Shown here one piece after another: positions 51,682-59,563 of a stretch of 64,000 nucleotides of DNA. The stretch lies in the NCBI GenBank assembly GCA_026394055.1, contig JAPKYZ010000037.1:23328-87327 (forward strand), in the 5' to 3' direction. Position 1 is the stretch's first letter. Each line of letters starts with the position of its first letter. Under the pieces are notes generated by a model, which was not told where the DNA came from, ran no database searches, and was given only the letters and a program-made list of their open reading frames with translations. This DNA comes from Acidobacteriota bacterium. Lineage in GTDB: Bacteria; Acidobacteriota; Terriglobia; Bryobacterales; Bryobacteraceae. The translations under genes were made by a program, and so were the position numbers.

Positions 51682-52773
51682 ATGACACCCTGGATGCTGA
51701 TGTTGACCCTTTCCGCTGACCTCCGTTTTGACGAACAGATGTTGCACGGCCGCCCGGCCTGGGTGCTGGAAAACGGCCGCATTCGCGTCTCCATACTGAA
51801 AGGCGGCGGCCACATTGCCGAGGTCCGGCAAACGACGGGCGACCCCAAGCGCGACGTCAATCCGATGCGCGTGCCGCACTACCCGACCATTGATCCGCAG
51901 ACCTACGTCGACGCCCGCGACAACTCAACCTACGGCGATGACCCGCACCGCTGGCTGTCGGCGGGCTACATGGGGCATCTACTTTGTTTCCCGGCTTATG
52001 GGCCGCCGTCTTCACCGGAGGAGATCGCCGCGGGGCTGGGCAATCACGGGGAAGCGCCGATTGTCGCGTGGACAAAGACGAGTGGCGGCGTGGAAGGCAG
52101 TGCGGTGGTACTGCGCTATGCGGCGGAGCTGCCGAAATCGCAATACCGGGTGAAACGAACGGTAACGCTCCCGGCCAGCGGCGATTGGGTGCGGGTGGAA
52201 GAGGCGGTTGAAAATCTACAGGCGTTCGACCGCCCGGTGCAGTGGATGCAGCATGCCACTTTTGGGCCACCGTTCATTGAGCCGGGCAAATCCCTGATGC
52301 GCATCTCGGCGGTGAAGGGTGATCGCAACGGCGCATTGCCAGCCGATGAAAGCGTCCGGGAGCGGCTGATGCCGGCCACGAAGCCGGGGGGCGCCTACAC
52401 GGCGCTGCGGATGGACCCCCAGCGCACGCATCAGTTCTTCACCATGAGCCATCCAAATTTCCCAGTGACGATCGGCTACCTGTTCCCCACCGATGCTCAC
52501 CCGTGGGCGGCCGACTGGCAAGAGAACCAGCGGGCGCAGCAGAAGCCCTGGAATGGCCAGGTGATCGCGCGCGGCATCGAGTTCGGGTCGTCACCCTATG
52601 CCGAAGGGTTGCGGAAGTCAGTGGAGCGCGGTGCTTTGTTTGATACTCCGGCCTATCGCTGGATTGGCGCGAAGCAGACACTCAGCACGGAGTTCGTGAT
52701 CTTTCTGACCGAGAAGCGGGTGCGGGATGCGCGGAGGGAGAAGGGCGCGGTGGTGCTGGAGGAGTTGCCTTAG
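51682..52773 (+). CDS. hypothetical protein, probable galactose-mutarotase-like fold
   Basis: 363 aa, family not certain. VLENGRIRVSILKGGGHIAE near the start, then AYGPPSSPEE, YRVKRTVTLPASGDWVRVEE, PVQWMQHATFGPPFI and the repeated beta-strand pattern look like the aldose-1-epimerase/mutarotase superfamily (DUF4432- or DUF4380-like). It may bind a sugar. The ATG at 51682 has no ribosome-binding site; ATG 51697 is an alternative. No operon partner. Confidence 0.7.
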   Translation: MTPWMLMLTLSADLRFDEQMLHGRPAWVLENGRIRVSILKGGGHIAEVRQTTGDPKRDVNPMRVPHYPTIDPQTYVDARDNSTYGDDPHRWLSAGYMGHLLCFPAYGPPSSPEEIAAGLGNHGEAPIVAWTKTSGGVEGSAVVLRYAAELPKSQYRVKRTVTLPASGDWVRVEEAVENLQAFDRPVQWMQHATFGPPFIEPGKSLMRISAVKGDRNGALPADESVRERLMPATKPGGAYTALRMDPQRTHQFFTMSHPNFPVTIGYLFPTDAHPWAADWQENQRAQQKPWNGQVIARGIEFGSSPYAEGLRKSVERGALFDTPAYRWIGAKQTLSTEFVIFLTEKRVRDARREKGAVVLEELP

Positions 52774-52787
52774 CGAGATCTTCGAAA

Positions 52788-52855
52788 ACCGCCCCCTCGC
52801 GGTCGCGGCTCGGTAACATGATCATGCTGCAGAGCCGCGCGCGTGAGCGAGCGGT
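52788..52855. repeat. Palindromic REP-like doublet
   Basis: Left arm 52788-52811 and right arm 52832-52855 are inverted copies (about 19 of 24 match), each with the core GAGCCGCG and GGGAG/GAGCGGT seen in the other repeats of this window. The loop contains CATGATCATG. Located between convergent genes. Confidence 0.65.
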
Positions 52856-52891
52856 CCTCCCGGCAATGGAAAGTGACCAACGCCACGGACG

Positions 52892-53242
52892 CTAGGAGCG
52901 GCTCTGCTCGAGCGGCTGCCAATTGACGCCGGGCCAGTCTTCGGTGGCGGCATCGTGAATCACAATTCCCCACCCCGCCACTTCAGTCAGCAGTTGCTCC
53001 ACGGCCGGTTGCAATGGAGTATCCGAGGGCCACACCACGGCCCAGGTGATCTCTTCCCGAAACTCGCGGGAGGAGATACGCCAGACGCCCTGGATCCCGG
53101 TGCGGTCAACGCTGGGTTGGATCGCCGGGAACATCCAATGGCGGACCAGCCGCCCGGCGGTCACCCGGTCCGGCAGCGGACCGCGCAGCAGCAGATGATT
53201 GTCGCCGCAGACCAACAGCCCTAGCGGCGGCCGGGCCATCAT
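52892..53242 (-). CDS. hypothetical protein
   Basis: 116 aa; not recognised. It begins MMARPPLGLLVCGDNHLLLR, then HWMFPAIQPSVDRTGIQGVW, SSREFREEITWAVVWPSD, and ends with a Glu-rich short tail. The codon use is consistent with coding. The start ATGs at 53242 and 53239 are preceded by no ribosome-binding site. It is divergent from the DinB gene, 97 bp apart. Confidence 0.6.
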   Translation of the reverse strand: MMARPPLGLLVCGDNHLLLRGPLPDRVTAGRLVRHWMFPAIQPSVDRTGIQGVWRISSREFREEITWAVVWPSDTPLQPAVEQLLTEVAGWGIVIHDAATEDWPGVNWQPLEQSRS

Positions 53243-53303
53243 TGTTGTTCCAGGCGGCAGAGCGGCCCGTCGACGATTTGTCCGATTTCCGCCCCAACTG
53301 GTG

Positions 53304-53341
53304 TTGACGGTGCGGAAATAGCTCGTATGATGAAAAGCATG
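53304..53341 (+). promoter_or_regulatory. Leaderless-type promoter of the DinB-family gene
   Basis: TTGACG (53304-53309), 16-nt spacer, TATGAT (53326-53331), 7 nt, ATG 53339. The promoter overlaps the two earlier in-frame ATGs (53327, 53330), which therefore are unlikely to be used. Confidence 0.7.
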
Positions 53342-53845
53342 AAACTGATTCTCGCCGTTTCCCTGTCCATCCTTGGCCTCTTCGCCCAGGATCAAATGTC
53401 CAAAGATGCCAAGATGCTGTTCGGGATGGGTGTGACCAACCTTTCCAAGTCGGCCGAGAAGGTGCCCGCGGAAGTGTTCGACTTTAAGCCGACCCCGGAA
53501 GTCCGGACGTTTGGCCAGATTTTGGCGCACGTCGCCGATGCCCAGTATATGTTCTGCTCGGCCGCCAAAGCGGAACCGAACCCCAACAAGGGCAGCATTG
53601 AGAAGACCAAGCTGAAGCGTGAAGAGATCACCGCCGCCTTTAAGGAAGCCACCGCTTACTGCCAGGCCGCCTATGACAGCTTGAACGACAAGAACGGCGC
53701 CGAGATGGTGAAGTTCGGTCGCGGCGAGCGCAGTCGGATGGGCGTGCTGATGTTCAACTTCATGCACAACTACGAGCACTACGGCAATCTGGTGACCTAC
53801 ATGCGCCTGAAGGGCATTGTGCCGCCCTCGAGCGAAGGCCGGTAG
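53339..53845 (+). CDS. secreted DinB-family protein
   Basis: 168 aa from the ATG at 53339. Signal peptide (ILAVSLSILGLFAQ), then a DinB/DUF664-type four-helix bundle: FKPTPEVRTFGQILAHVADA with the metal-ligand His and RMGVLMFNFMHNYEHYGNLV with two more His, the three-His site of the family. DinB-like proteins are metal-binding thiol transferases or hydrolases. The start choice follows the promoter. A bidirectional terminator lies at 53963. Confidence 0.88.
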   Translation: MKLILAVSLSILGLFAQDQMSKDAKMLFGMGVTNLSKSAEKVPAEVFDFKPTPEVRTFGQILAHVADAQYMFCSAAKAEPNPNKGSIEKTKLKREEITAAFKEATAYCQAAYDSLNDKNGAEMVKFGRGERSRMGVLMFNFMHNYEHYGNLVTYMRLKGIVPPSSEGR

Positions 53846-53870
53846 GTCCTACCCCGAGCACTTTCTAGCT

Positions 53871-53928
53871 TCCCGCCAAAGCGCCAAGCCGCCAAGAGCT
53901 CCCTTTGCTGCTTTGCGGCTTGGCGGGA
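53871..53928. repeat. Imperfect inverted repeat
   Basis: TCCCGCCAAAGCGCCAAGCC near 53871 and TTTGCGGCTTGGCGGGA at 53912-53928 form an imperfect stem of about 17 bp, 26 bp past the DinB stop codon. Confidence 0.6.
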
Positions 53929-53962
53929 CAATGGTCCGGACCAGCACTAAACGCAAATAGAA

Positions 53963-54000
53963 AAAGGGCGCCCTTTTCACGGGGCGCCCTTTCTGTTTTT
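53963..54000. terminator. Bidirectional terminator between DinB and M56 genes
   Basis: AAAGGGCGCCC (53963-53973) pairs with GGGCGCCCTTT (53982-53992), 8-nt loop, T-rich on the right (CTGTTTTT) and, read on the other strand, T-rich on the left (CCCTTTTT). Serves convergent genes. Confidence 0.88.
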
Positions 54001-54009
54001 GAGAGGCAG

Positions 54010-55881
54010 TTACTTCTTCACTTCGAACTTGAAGATGACGTTGTCGCCGACACCTTCCAAGTGCCGGTACATCCACATCTCGCGGTCCGGGTGCGATTCG
54101 ATCTCGTCCGGCGGGCCGTACTTCACGTAGACCTTGCCCCGCGGAGTGTTTTCGCCGCCGAAGCGCTGCCGGGCCTGCTCGGTGCGCCGGTGCTTTTCGG
54201 CCTCATCCTGAACGGCGAGACGGGCCGCGTTGAACTCAGCGGCCAGCTTGTCGTCCTGCGGAAGGATGGGCTGACGGAGCTGGGCGGCCATGGCGTCGAG
54301 TTCGGCGTTGAGCTTGGCCAGTTCCTTCGCATGGGCGGGAGATTGGCCCAGCAGGGCAAGATTGCGCTGTTTCTGCTTGTAGAGCTCGGCAGTCTGATGG
54401 AGCCGCTCGATGTGCAGCTGCCCGGCGGCCGCTTCCTGCCCTTTTAGCGCGGCGATCTGCTCCTGCGCCACGGCCCGTTCGTGCTCCGCTAGTTGTTGCT
54501 GATGCCGCTCGAGGTCCCGCTGATGGCGTTCCAGCTGCTTCTGGTGCTGTTCCATGTCTTGCTGGTGATGTTCCATTTGCTGCTCGTGGAGCTTCATCTG
54601 CCGCTCGTGTTCGGCCATCTGCTTTTCGTGGATCGCCTTGAGCAGGGCCATTTCCTCCGGCGACAGGGTGCCGTCGTCGGTCAGCCGGATTGACTGGTAC
54701 AGCTCGGGATTGCGCTTCATGTCGGCTTTCAACCGCGCGGCCTCTTCTGGCGTCAACGGGCCGGTGTCCCGGGTTAGATCCCGCAGGCTGATCGCTTTCG
54801 CCGGTGGTGGGGGAGGGGGTGGTGGCGGCGGCATCTTCTTGTCCACCTTGGCGGGCGGCGGAGGCACGGAAGGAGGAGCCGGAGCCTGACTCGGACTGGG
54901 AGGCGGTGGAGGCGCCGGCCGCTTGCCCGCGAGGCTCTTCACCTCGGGCGGGGTGGGCGGAGCGGGCGGAGTGGCGTCCTGCATCGCGGGCAGCGCAAAC
55001 AACCCTCCCGCCAGTAAGAGCACGGCCGCGGACATTAGCCACGGCGTCTGATGGCGGGGTGAGGCGACCAGGCGCTCGACGCGGGCCCGCAGTGAACCGC
55101 CGTTGGCGGCGAGCGCCCAATCGGCCGCGGCCTGCTCTTCCAACTTCAACAGCGCATGGGCGTAGAGCTGGCGGCTGCGGGTCACGCGGGCGGCCACTTC
55201 ATCACAGCAGAACTCACGTTCCTGGCGAATGACGCCCTGGATCCAACGCACAGCCGGGTGGAAACCGAACAACACCTCGGCCAGCGCCTGGAGAGCGTTG
55301 ATCCAGTGGTCGCCGCGGGCCACGTGGGCCAGCTCATGGGCGATCACGGCCTCCAGCTCGCCGGGAGTGAGACCTGAGAGCGCGGAGACCGGCAGCAGCA
55401 ACACCGGCCGGAACACGCCGACAATTTGCGGTACATCGACGGCACTGGCGAAGGCCGGGATCTCGACCGAGAGCGATTCCGATACCCGCTCCACGTGCGC
55501 CGACAATGCCGGTGACAACGCCACCCGAGCGCGCGAATGCAGCATCATCCAGCCGCCCGCCAGCCGGACCGTTTGCATCGCGGCCCACGCCATCCAAGCC
55601 GCCAACAGCCAGGGGAACACCGCCGGATCAGCCGGAGCCACCGCGGAGTTGATCCTCAACACCACCCGGGAACCCGGCAGCGCGGCCGCCTCAACGGCCG
55701 GCACCGAGGACAGCAGCGCCCAGGTGGCCACCGGCAGGGCGAACAGCGTCGCCAGCGCCATCTGCGCCAGCGCACTGCGCGTATCCGGCCGCGGGGCCAA
55801 TCCCAGCATCAGACGCAGCATCAGCGCCACCAAGGCCGCCTGCCACAAGAAATGAACAAGAACCATACCGGCGGTTTCCAT
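54010..55881 (-). CDS. M56 (BlaR1/MecR1-type) membrane metallopeptidase with coiled-coil and GWxTD-like C-terminal tail
   Basis: 623 aa. Membrane helices at residues ~5-28, 37-60, 85-110 and ~283-300. The M56 zinc site HELAH is at residues 182-186 with a downstream Glu in EREFCCDE. Residues ~305-370 are a Pro-rich linker (runs of P), ~415-510 a Gln/His-rich coiled coil (HQQDMEQHQKQLERHQRDLE), and ~585-623 a GWxTD-like end (RGKVYVKYGPPDEIESHPDR). This differs from classical BlaR1, which has a penicillin-binding sensor at the C-terminus; none is present. It probably cleaves or inactivates the BlaI-type repressor encoded just upstream when the extracellular tail senses a signal. TAATG overlap with blaI. 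Confidence 0.88.
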   Translation of the reverse strand: METAGMVLVHFLWQAALVALMLRLMLGLAPRPDTRSALAQMALATLFALPVATWALLSSVPAVEAAALPGSRVVLRINSAVAPADPAVFPWLLAAWMAWAAMQTVRLAGGWMMLHSRARVALSPALSAHVERVSESLSVEIPAFASAVDVPQIVGVFRPVLLLPVSALSGLTPGELEAVIAHELAHVARGDHWINALQALAEVLFGFHPAVRWIQGVIRQEREFCCDEVAARVTRSRQLYAHALLKLEEQAAADWALAANGGSLRARVERLVASPRHQTPWLMSAAVLLLAGGLFALPAMQDATPPAPPTPPEVKSLAGKRPAPPPPPSPSQAPAPPSVPPPPAKVDKKMPPPPPPPPPPAKAISLRDLTRDTGPLTPEEAARLKADMKRNPELYQSIRLTDDGTLSPEEMALLKAIHEKQMAEHERQMKLHEQQMEHHQQDMEQHQKQLERHQRDLERHQQQLAEHERAVAQEQIAALKGQEAAAGQLHIERLHQTAELYKQKQRNLALLGQSPAHAKELAKLNAELDAMAAQLRQPILPQDDKLAAEFNAARLAVQDEAEKHRRTEQARQRFGGENTPRGKVYVKYGPPDEIESHPDREMWMYRHLEGVGDNVIFKFEVKK

Positions 55882-56303
55882 TACGCTTTCTTCTCCTTCG
55901 ATTGATCGGCCGTCGTATCCAGGCCCCCGGCCGGGGCCTCCATTTCCCGCTCGACGCGGTCGAGCATCGCCCGCAACTGCGCGATCTCTTCCCGCGATGA
56001 CCGCCGCGACTCCAGCGCCCGCAGCGCCAGTTGCGCGGCGGACCCGCCAAAGGCCCGCTGCATCAGGTCGCCCAACAGACTGGTCTGCACTTCATGCTCG
56101 GACGGGACGGCGCGGTAGATGTGAGCCCGGTCGGCTTCGGTGCGGGTGACCAGGCCCTTTTCGGCCATGATCTGTAGCAGCTTCAGGTAAGTCGTATAGC
56201 CGCCGCCCAACTGTTCATGGACGGCGCGGACAGTGGCGGGGCCATGCCGCCACAGCACCCGCAGGATGTCCAGCTCAGAGGGAGTGGGTTTGGGAAGGGG
56301 CAC
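55881..56303 (-). CDS. BlaI/MecI-family transcriptional repressor
   Basis: 140 aa winged helix: PTPSELDILRVLWRHGPATV, then VHEQLGGGYTTYLKLLQIMA with the recognition helix (TTYLKLLQIM) and KGLVTRTEADRAHIYRAVPS, the MecI cleavage region. It represses its own promoter and is inactivated by the linked M56 protease. GTG start 6 nt after the -10 box. Operators are at 56315-56334 and 56337-56354. Confidence 0.93.
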   Translation of the reverse strand: MPLPKPTPSELDILRVLWRHGPATVRAVHEQLGGGYTTYLKLLQIMAEKGLVTRTEADRAHIYRAVPSEHEVQTSLLGDLMQRAFGGSAAQLALRALESRRSSREEIAQLRAMLDRVEREMEAPAGGLDTTADQSKEKKA

Positions 56304-56339
56304 GAATCGAGATTACTACGAAGTTGTTCGTAGTGTCAA
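56301..56339 (-). promoter_or_regulatory. Promoter of the BlaI/M56 operon
   Basis: On the minus strand TTGACA (56334-56339), 18-nt spacer, TAATCT (56310-56315), 6 nt, GTG 56303. A near-consensus -35 with a leaderless-type spacing. The operator at 56315-56334 fills the spacer, so a bound BlaI dimer would block RNA polymerase. Confidence 0.8.
56315..56334. promoter_or_regulatory. BlaI-type operator 1
   Basis: ACTACGAA GTTG TTCGTAGT, a perfect dyad with 8-bp arms, resembling the TACTACA-x-TGTAGTA operators of BlaI/MecI but with a CGAA/TTCG core. Confidence 0.75.
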
Positions 56340-56354
56340 CGAAGATCTTCGTAG
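56337..56354. promoter_or_regulatory. BlaI-type operator 2
   Basis: ACGAAGATCTTCGT (56339-56352) is a perfect palindrome in the same core (ACGAA..TTCGT), 5 bp upstream of operator 1 and overlapping the -35 box. Two adjacent operators allow cooperative binding. Confidence 0.65.
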
Positions 56355-56730
56355 ATCGTCTTTTGGGACGCCACCTTTCGTCGGATATCACAGGAACCCG
56401 CATGCTCGTGCGAGTAGTGCACGAACCTGCGACTGGGGGAAAATGCAAGCCGCCGCCCGATATCACTAGGAGCAAATGGTAAGTGGCCTTTCTCCGAGTG
56501 GCTGACGATGCGGACAGTGCCGAGTTGTATAGTGCTGCCGTGGCTACAGGGTGACCGTTCTACTGCCAGACAATGGGCTCTCGGCCCGGCAACATGCCGA
56601 TTCGCGATGATGGGAATACAACCGCGCTACGCCCCCTGACATCTCTGTTATCCTGTCCATTCACAGGTTTCGTGCTCATTGAAAACCTTACGGGACGTAA
56701 CCTTATCTGGATAGGTTGGGAGGCTGGACC
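56355..56730. other. Intergenic region before the DGQHR gene
   Basis: 376 bp with no recognisable gene. It has a direct repeat of CGATATCAC-like sequence near 56393 and 56457, and GGGAGG (56718-56723) as the ribosome-binding site of the next gene. Confidence 0.4.
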
Positions 56731-57762
56731 TTGGCATCGATCGAATATCCGTTCATAAAAATCCAACAGAAGAACAATCACTTCTTTTTGACAAAACTGA
56801 AGGCAAGTCATTTGACGAAGATCGCTTATGCCTCCGTTCGCGGAGATTCACAGGAGGAGGGAGCTGTGCAACGGATTCTAAGTCCTAGGCGAATCGCCGG
56901 TGTTCGCGACTTCGTGCTCGAAGGTGGCGATTATCCGAATTGCATCGTCCTCAATTGGGTAGGCCGGAACAAACTGAAACCAGCATCGGGAAAACTATCA
57001 GTGAGCGAAGAAGCGCGATCGGCACAGATCATCGATGGCCAGCATCGCGTTGCGGGCCTCATGGAAGCGATTAAGAGTGACAAGAGTATCTCTTCAATTG
57101 AAATTCCAGTGGCACTCTATGAAGGCCTTAATACTCAGCAGTGCGCCGATATCTTTCTGTCAATCAACACGGAGCAAAAGCCGGTGCCCCGCACTTTGGT
57201 TTTCGATCTCTACGGTGTAGCAAGCGAACACTTAATTGACCAGACCGCCCTCCGAGCGAAGGATGTCGCCACGTCGCTTAACGAAGCCGAAGATTCACCC
57301 TACCAGGGCATGATCAAATTCCCAGGCTCTCCACGGATGCGCGGCGGAATCGCGCTCTCAACTGTCGTAACGGCGCTGAAACCACTGGTCGACACGAAAG
57401 GCCCGCTGGATCAGGCGGGTATAAAAGAGTTAGAGCGTCAGACCTCCGTCCTTATAAATTTCTTCGGAGCCTTGAAGGACAAGTATGGCGATGAATGGGA
57501 TTCGACCGATAACGCGTTTCTGTATGCGTCTGGTTTTATGGGGGCTCTACAACTCTTCAAAAATAAGATGATCGATTATTGCCTTCGTAATAAGTCTTTT
57601 AAAAAAGACACAGTTTCTTCAGCTATCAAACTCGCTTCCTCTCATCTTATACGCCAAGCCGAGGTTCGCGGTCAGTCGGGGAGCAGCGGCGCGTCTATCA
57701 TATATGACCGGCTTATCGATGTGTTCGATCCTGGTGAAATAGAACACGAGATTGAGATCTGA
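56731..57762 (+). CDS. DGQHR-domain (DndB-like) protein
   Basis: 343 aa from the TTG at 56731, with GGGAGG 7 nt upstream. The signature SAQIIDGQHRVAGLMEAI (D102-G-Q-H-R) defines the DGQHR domain found in DndB of the phosphorothioate DNA-modification system and in standalone proteins. Other conserved pieces: SVEEARSAQ-like LSVSEEARS, IEIPVALYEGLNTQQCADIF and LSINTEQKPVPRTLVFDLYG. DndB-type proteins are ParB-like and act as transcriptional regulators or ATP-independent partners. Here there are no dndA/C/D/E genes. Forms a two-gene unit with the downstream HEPN-like gene; both have lower GC than the flanks. Suggested role: accessory or defence. Confidence 0.85.
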   Translation: MASIEYPFIKIQQKNNHFFLTKLKASHLTKIAYASVRGDSQEEGAVQRILSPRRIAGVRDFVLEGGDYPNCIVLNWVGRNKLKPASGKLSVSEEARSAQIIDGQHRVAGLMEAIKSDKSISSIEIPVALYEGLNTQQCADIFLSINTEQKPVPRTLVFDLYGVASEHLIDQTALRAKDVATSLNEAEDSPYQGMIKFPGSPRMRGGIALSTVVTALKPLVDTKGPLDQAGIKELERQTSVLINFFGALKDKYGDEWDSTDNAFLYASGFMGALQLFKNKMIDYCLRNKSFKKDTVSSAIKLASSHLIRQAEVRGQSGSSGASIIYDRLIDVFDPGEIEHEIEI

Positions 57763-57763
57763 G

Positions 57764-58495
57764 ATGCATGCAGGAGCGCGATACGTTAGCTCGATTGGAA
57801 AAGCTGTTAACCATGCAACGCTTTCTGGCGCAGAGGCCCAAGTCTTGAGGCAGGCTCTCAATAGCGAAGCTCAGGATTGTTTTCAGTCCAGCATAGTCAG
57901 CTTTGTTGACGCGCTGCGGGCAATAGAATCTGGATTTCTTAGCTGGGCAACAGTCAAACTCTATTATTCCGTCTTTTACGCACTTCGAGCGCGGCTGGCC
58001 TTAGCTGGCGATTGTATCTACTATGTAGGGAGCGGCCCTCGGGTGATCACTGCTAGAGCTGGCGCCAGCACCGTTAAGCTTCAAGGCACGACGCATCAGG
58101 CGGTCTTGAATAGGTATAGGCATAACTACCCTGGCGACTATTTCTTGTCGCAACCCATTGAAGGCTGCTCGCCCTTGGATTGGTTCACAGACCACAGAGA
58201 GCAAACAAACTATACCTTATCGCGGTTTTGTGAGCCAAATACGCCGAGCTACTTCAAATTCGCGCGATCCACCTCGACGCGAAAGATGCTAAGCGCCTAC
58301 ACGGCCGATGATATTTATGTCTTCGATGAGCAACATGCAATGGTGGCGTTTCCATTCAAACTCTTGCGTGATCTGCGGGTCCGTTTATCCGCCCAGAGCT
58401 TATCACCGCTCCTCCCCTCCGAGGTTGATTTTTTGCGGGGTAGTTTACGCGACCAATCGGGTCCAATGACCAGTGTCGATATTCTGCTGAGTTGA
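57764..58495 (+). CDS. HEPN-like helical protein, partner of the DGQHR gene
   Basis: 243 aa from ATG 57764, one base behind the DGQHR stop codon, so translation is coupled. The helix SWATVKLYYSVFYALRARLA (about residues 59-78) is a HEPN-type core helix, and DHREQTNYTLSRF (about 142-154) carries R-x4-Y in place of R-x4-H. The remaining two thirds are not recognised. HEPN-domain proteins are often RNases of defence or toxin systems; if the Tyr replaces the catalytic His, this may be a non-catalytic version. Confidence 0.7.
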   Translation: MHAGARYVSSIGKAVNHATLSGAEAQVLRQALNSEAQDCFQSSIVSFVDALRAIESGFLSWATVKLYYSVFYALRARLALAGDCIYYVGSGPRVITARAGASTVKLQGTTHQAVLNRYRHNYPGDYFLSQPIEGCSPLDWFTDHREQTNYTLSRFCEPNTPSYFKFARSTSTRKMLSAYTADDIYVFDEQHAMVAFPFKLLRDLRVRLSAQSLSPLLPSEVDFLRGSLRDQSGPMTSVDILLS

Positions 58496-58874
58496 TGCAG
58501 TGACCTGAACCGATGCTTATTGCGGTAATCTAGTCCGCTCGCCCTCCGACGCGAAAGGCGTAGCTGGCAGTTCCGCGTTTATCCGACGACGGCATTCTGA
58601 GGCGTCGGTCGGGCCGCTCCCTCTGGATAACGCGCTACTCGGAGAATGGGCTGGATTCCAGTCGCTCCGAAGGATAGCTCCAAGAGACGGCGAACTTAGA
58701 AATTGCCCGGGAAATCGCGATGTCGTTATGAGCCGGTACCGGTCCCGCTGCAGTACTGAAGCGTATCGCGCTTCGGCAGCTGCTTGCTGGAGTGGGGCCA
58801 AAGTCCACGCGAAATGCGCCTATTTCCGCTGTGCGTATTCGGCTTTTGGTTTTGTCCAATGGATTTAACGCACC
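58496..58874. other. Gene-free region
   Basis: 379 bp between the HEPN-like gene and the PIN toxin gene. The open frames here have no family resemblance and codon use unlike the neighbours. I see no RNA gene, repeat or terminator. Confidence 0.4.
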
Positions 58875-59285
58875 CTAGCTCTCCGGCAGCACCACGACTC
58901 CCGGAACTTCCCGGAACGCCTTGTCGAAGGTGAGCACTTTTCCTCCGGAGCGCTGGCGGGCCGTGACGGCGATTGCCTGATCGACAAAGCTGAGCGGGCT
59001 CAAGTAGTCGGACTGGAATTCGTTCCAGTAGGCCAGGAAGGCTTCCGAAGTAGGGACGAATTCGAGTTGATGGGCCCGCCTCAGGTAGCCGCCGGCGTGA
59101 ATGGCCGCGGCCGGGGTCAGCTTGCGCTTTAGGACGGACACGGTCTCGATAAAGACGTGCTCCAGTAACAAGCCTTTGCCCCACGTTCCGGAGGCGAAGC
59201 GCTGCATCGCATCCTGTGCTCGCCTATGAAGTACGTCGCGGGGGTTATTGAAGGCGATCAGGATGCTGGAATCGACGACGATCAC
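58875..59285 (-). CDS. VapC-type PIN toxin
   Basis: 136 aa. MIVVDSSILIAFNNPRDVLH (D5), VFIETVSVLKRK (E), SFVDQAIAVTARQ (D) and VLTFDKAFREV (D) form the PIN active site. The start overlaps the antitoxin stop codon by 4 nt. Confidence 0.9.
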   Translation of the reverse strand: MIVVDSSILIAFNNPRDVLHRRAQDAMQRFASGTWGKGLLLEHVFIETVSVLKRKLTPAAAIHAGGYLRRAHQLEFVPTSEAFLAYWNEFQSDYLSPLSFVDQAIAVTARQRSGGKVLTFDKAFREVPGVVVLPES

Positions 59286-59563
59286 CCGAGTTTCCTGCCT
59301 GCGATCTCGGCATCTCGCTGCTCACCATGGGGATCACCGTAGAGAATCTCGTCGATTTGTTCGCTCAGGCGCTCAGTCCCGGGTCCGAAGTCGACCGGCT
59401 TCCAATCAAGAATGCTGACCGTTTTTTCCTCCGGCGCAGGCCGGAGCAGGTAGAGATTCAGGGCATCGGAGACAACTTGGCCGATCGATCTTCCTTCGAG
59501 CGCGGCACGGGCCTTCAGCGCCCGATAAGCAGTCTCGTCCAGATTGCGGATCGTCGTATCCAT
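59282..59563 (-). CDS. FitA/VapB-type ribbon-helix-helix antitoxin
   Basis: 93 aa. MDTTIRNLDETAYRALKARA and LEGRSIGQVVSDALNLYLLR form the ribbon-helix-helix; the C-terminal part (GTERLSEQIDEILYGDPHGE) would bind the toxin. TACATT (59571-59576, minus) lies 7 nt before the ATG at 59563. The gene is upstream of and coupled to the PIN toxin gene. Confidence 0.88.
   Translation of the reverse strand: MDTTIRNLDETAYRALKARAALEGRSIGQVVSDALNLYLLRPAPEEKTVSILDWKPVDFGPGTERLSEQIDEILYGDPHGEQRDAEIAGRKLG

Noticed and set aside
52892..53779. Full 295-aa minus-strand open frame
   Set aside because: The first 179 residues are the shadow of the DinB gene; only the part from ATG 53242 looks like a protein and is listed.
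58517..58859. Coding sequence in the gap after the HEPN-like gene
   Set aside because: Frames differ in composition from all neighbours and match no family I know.
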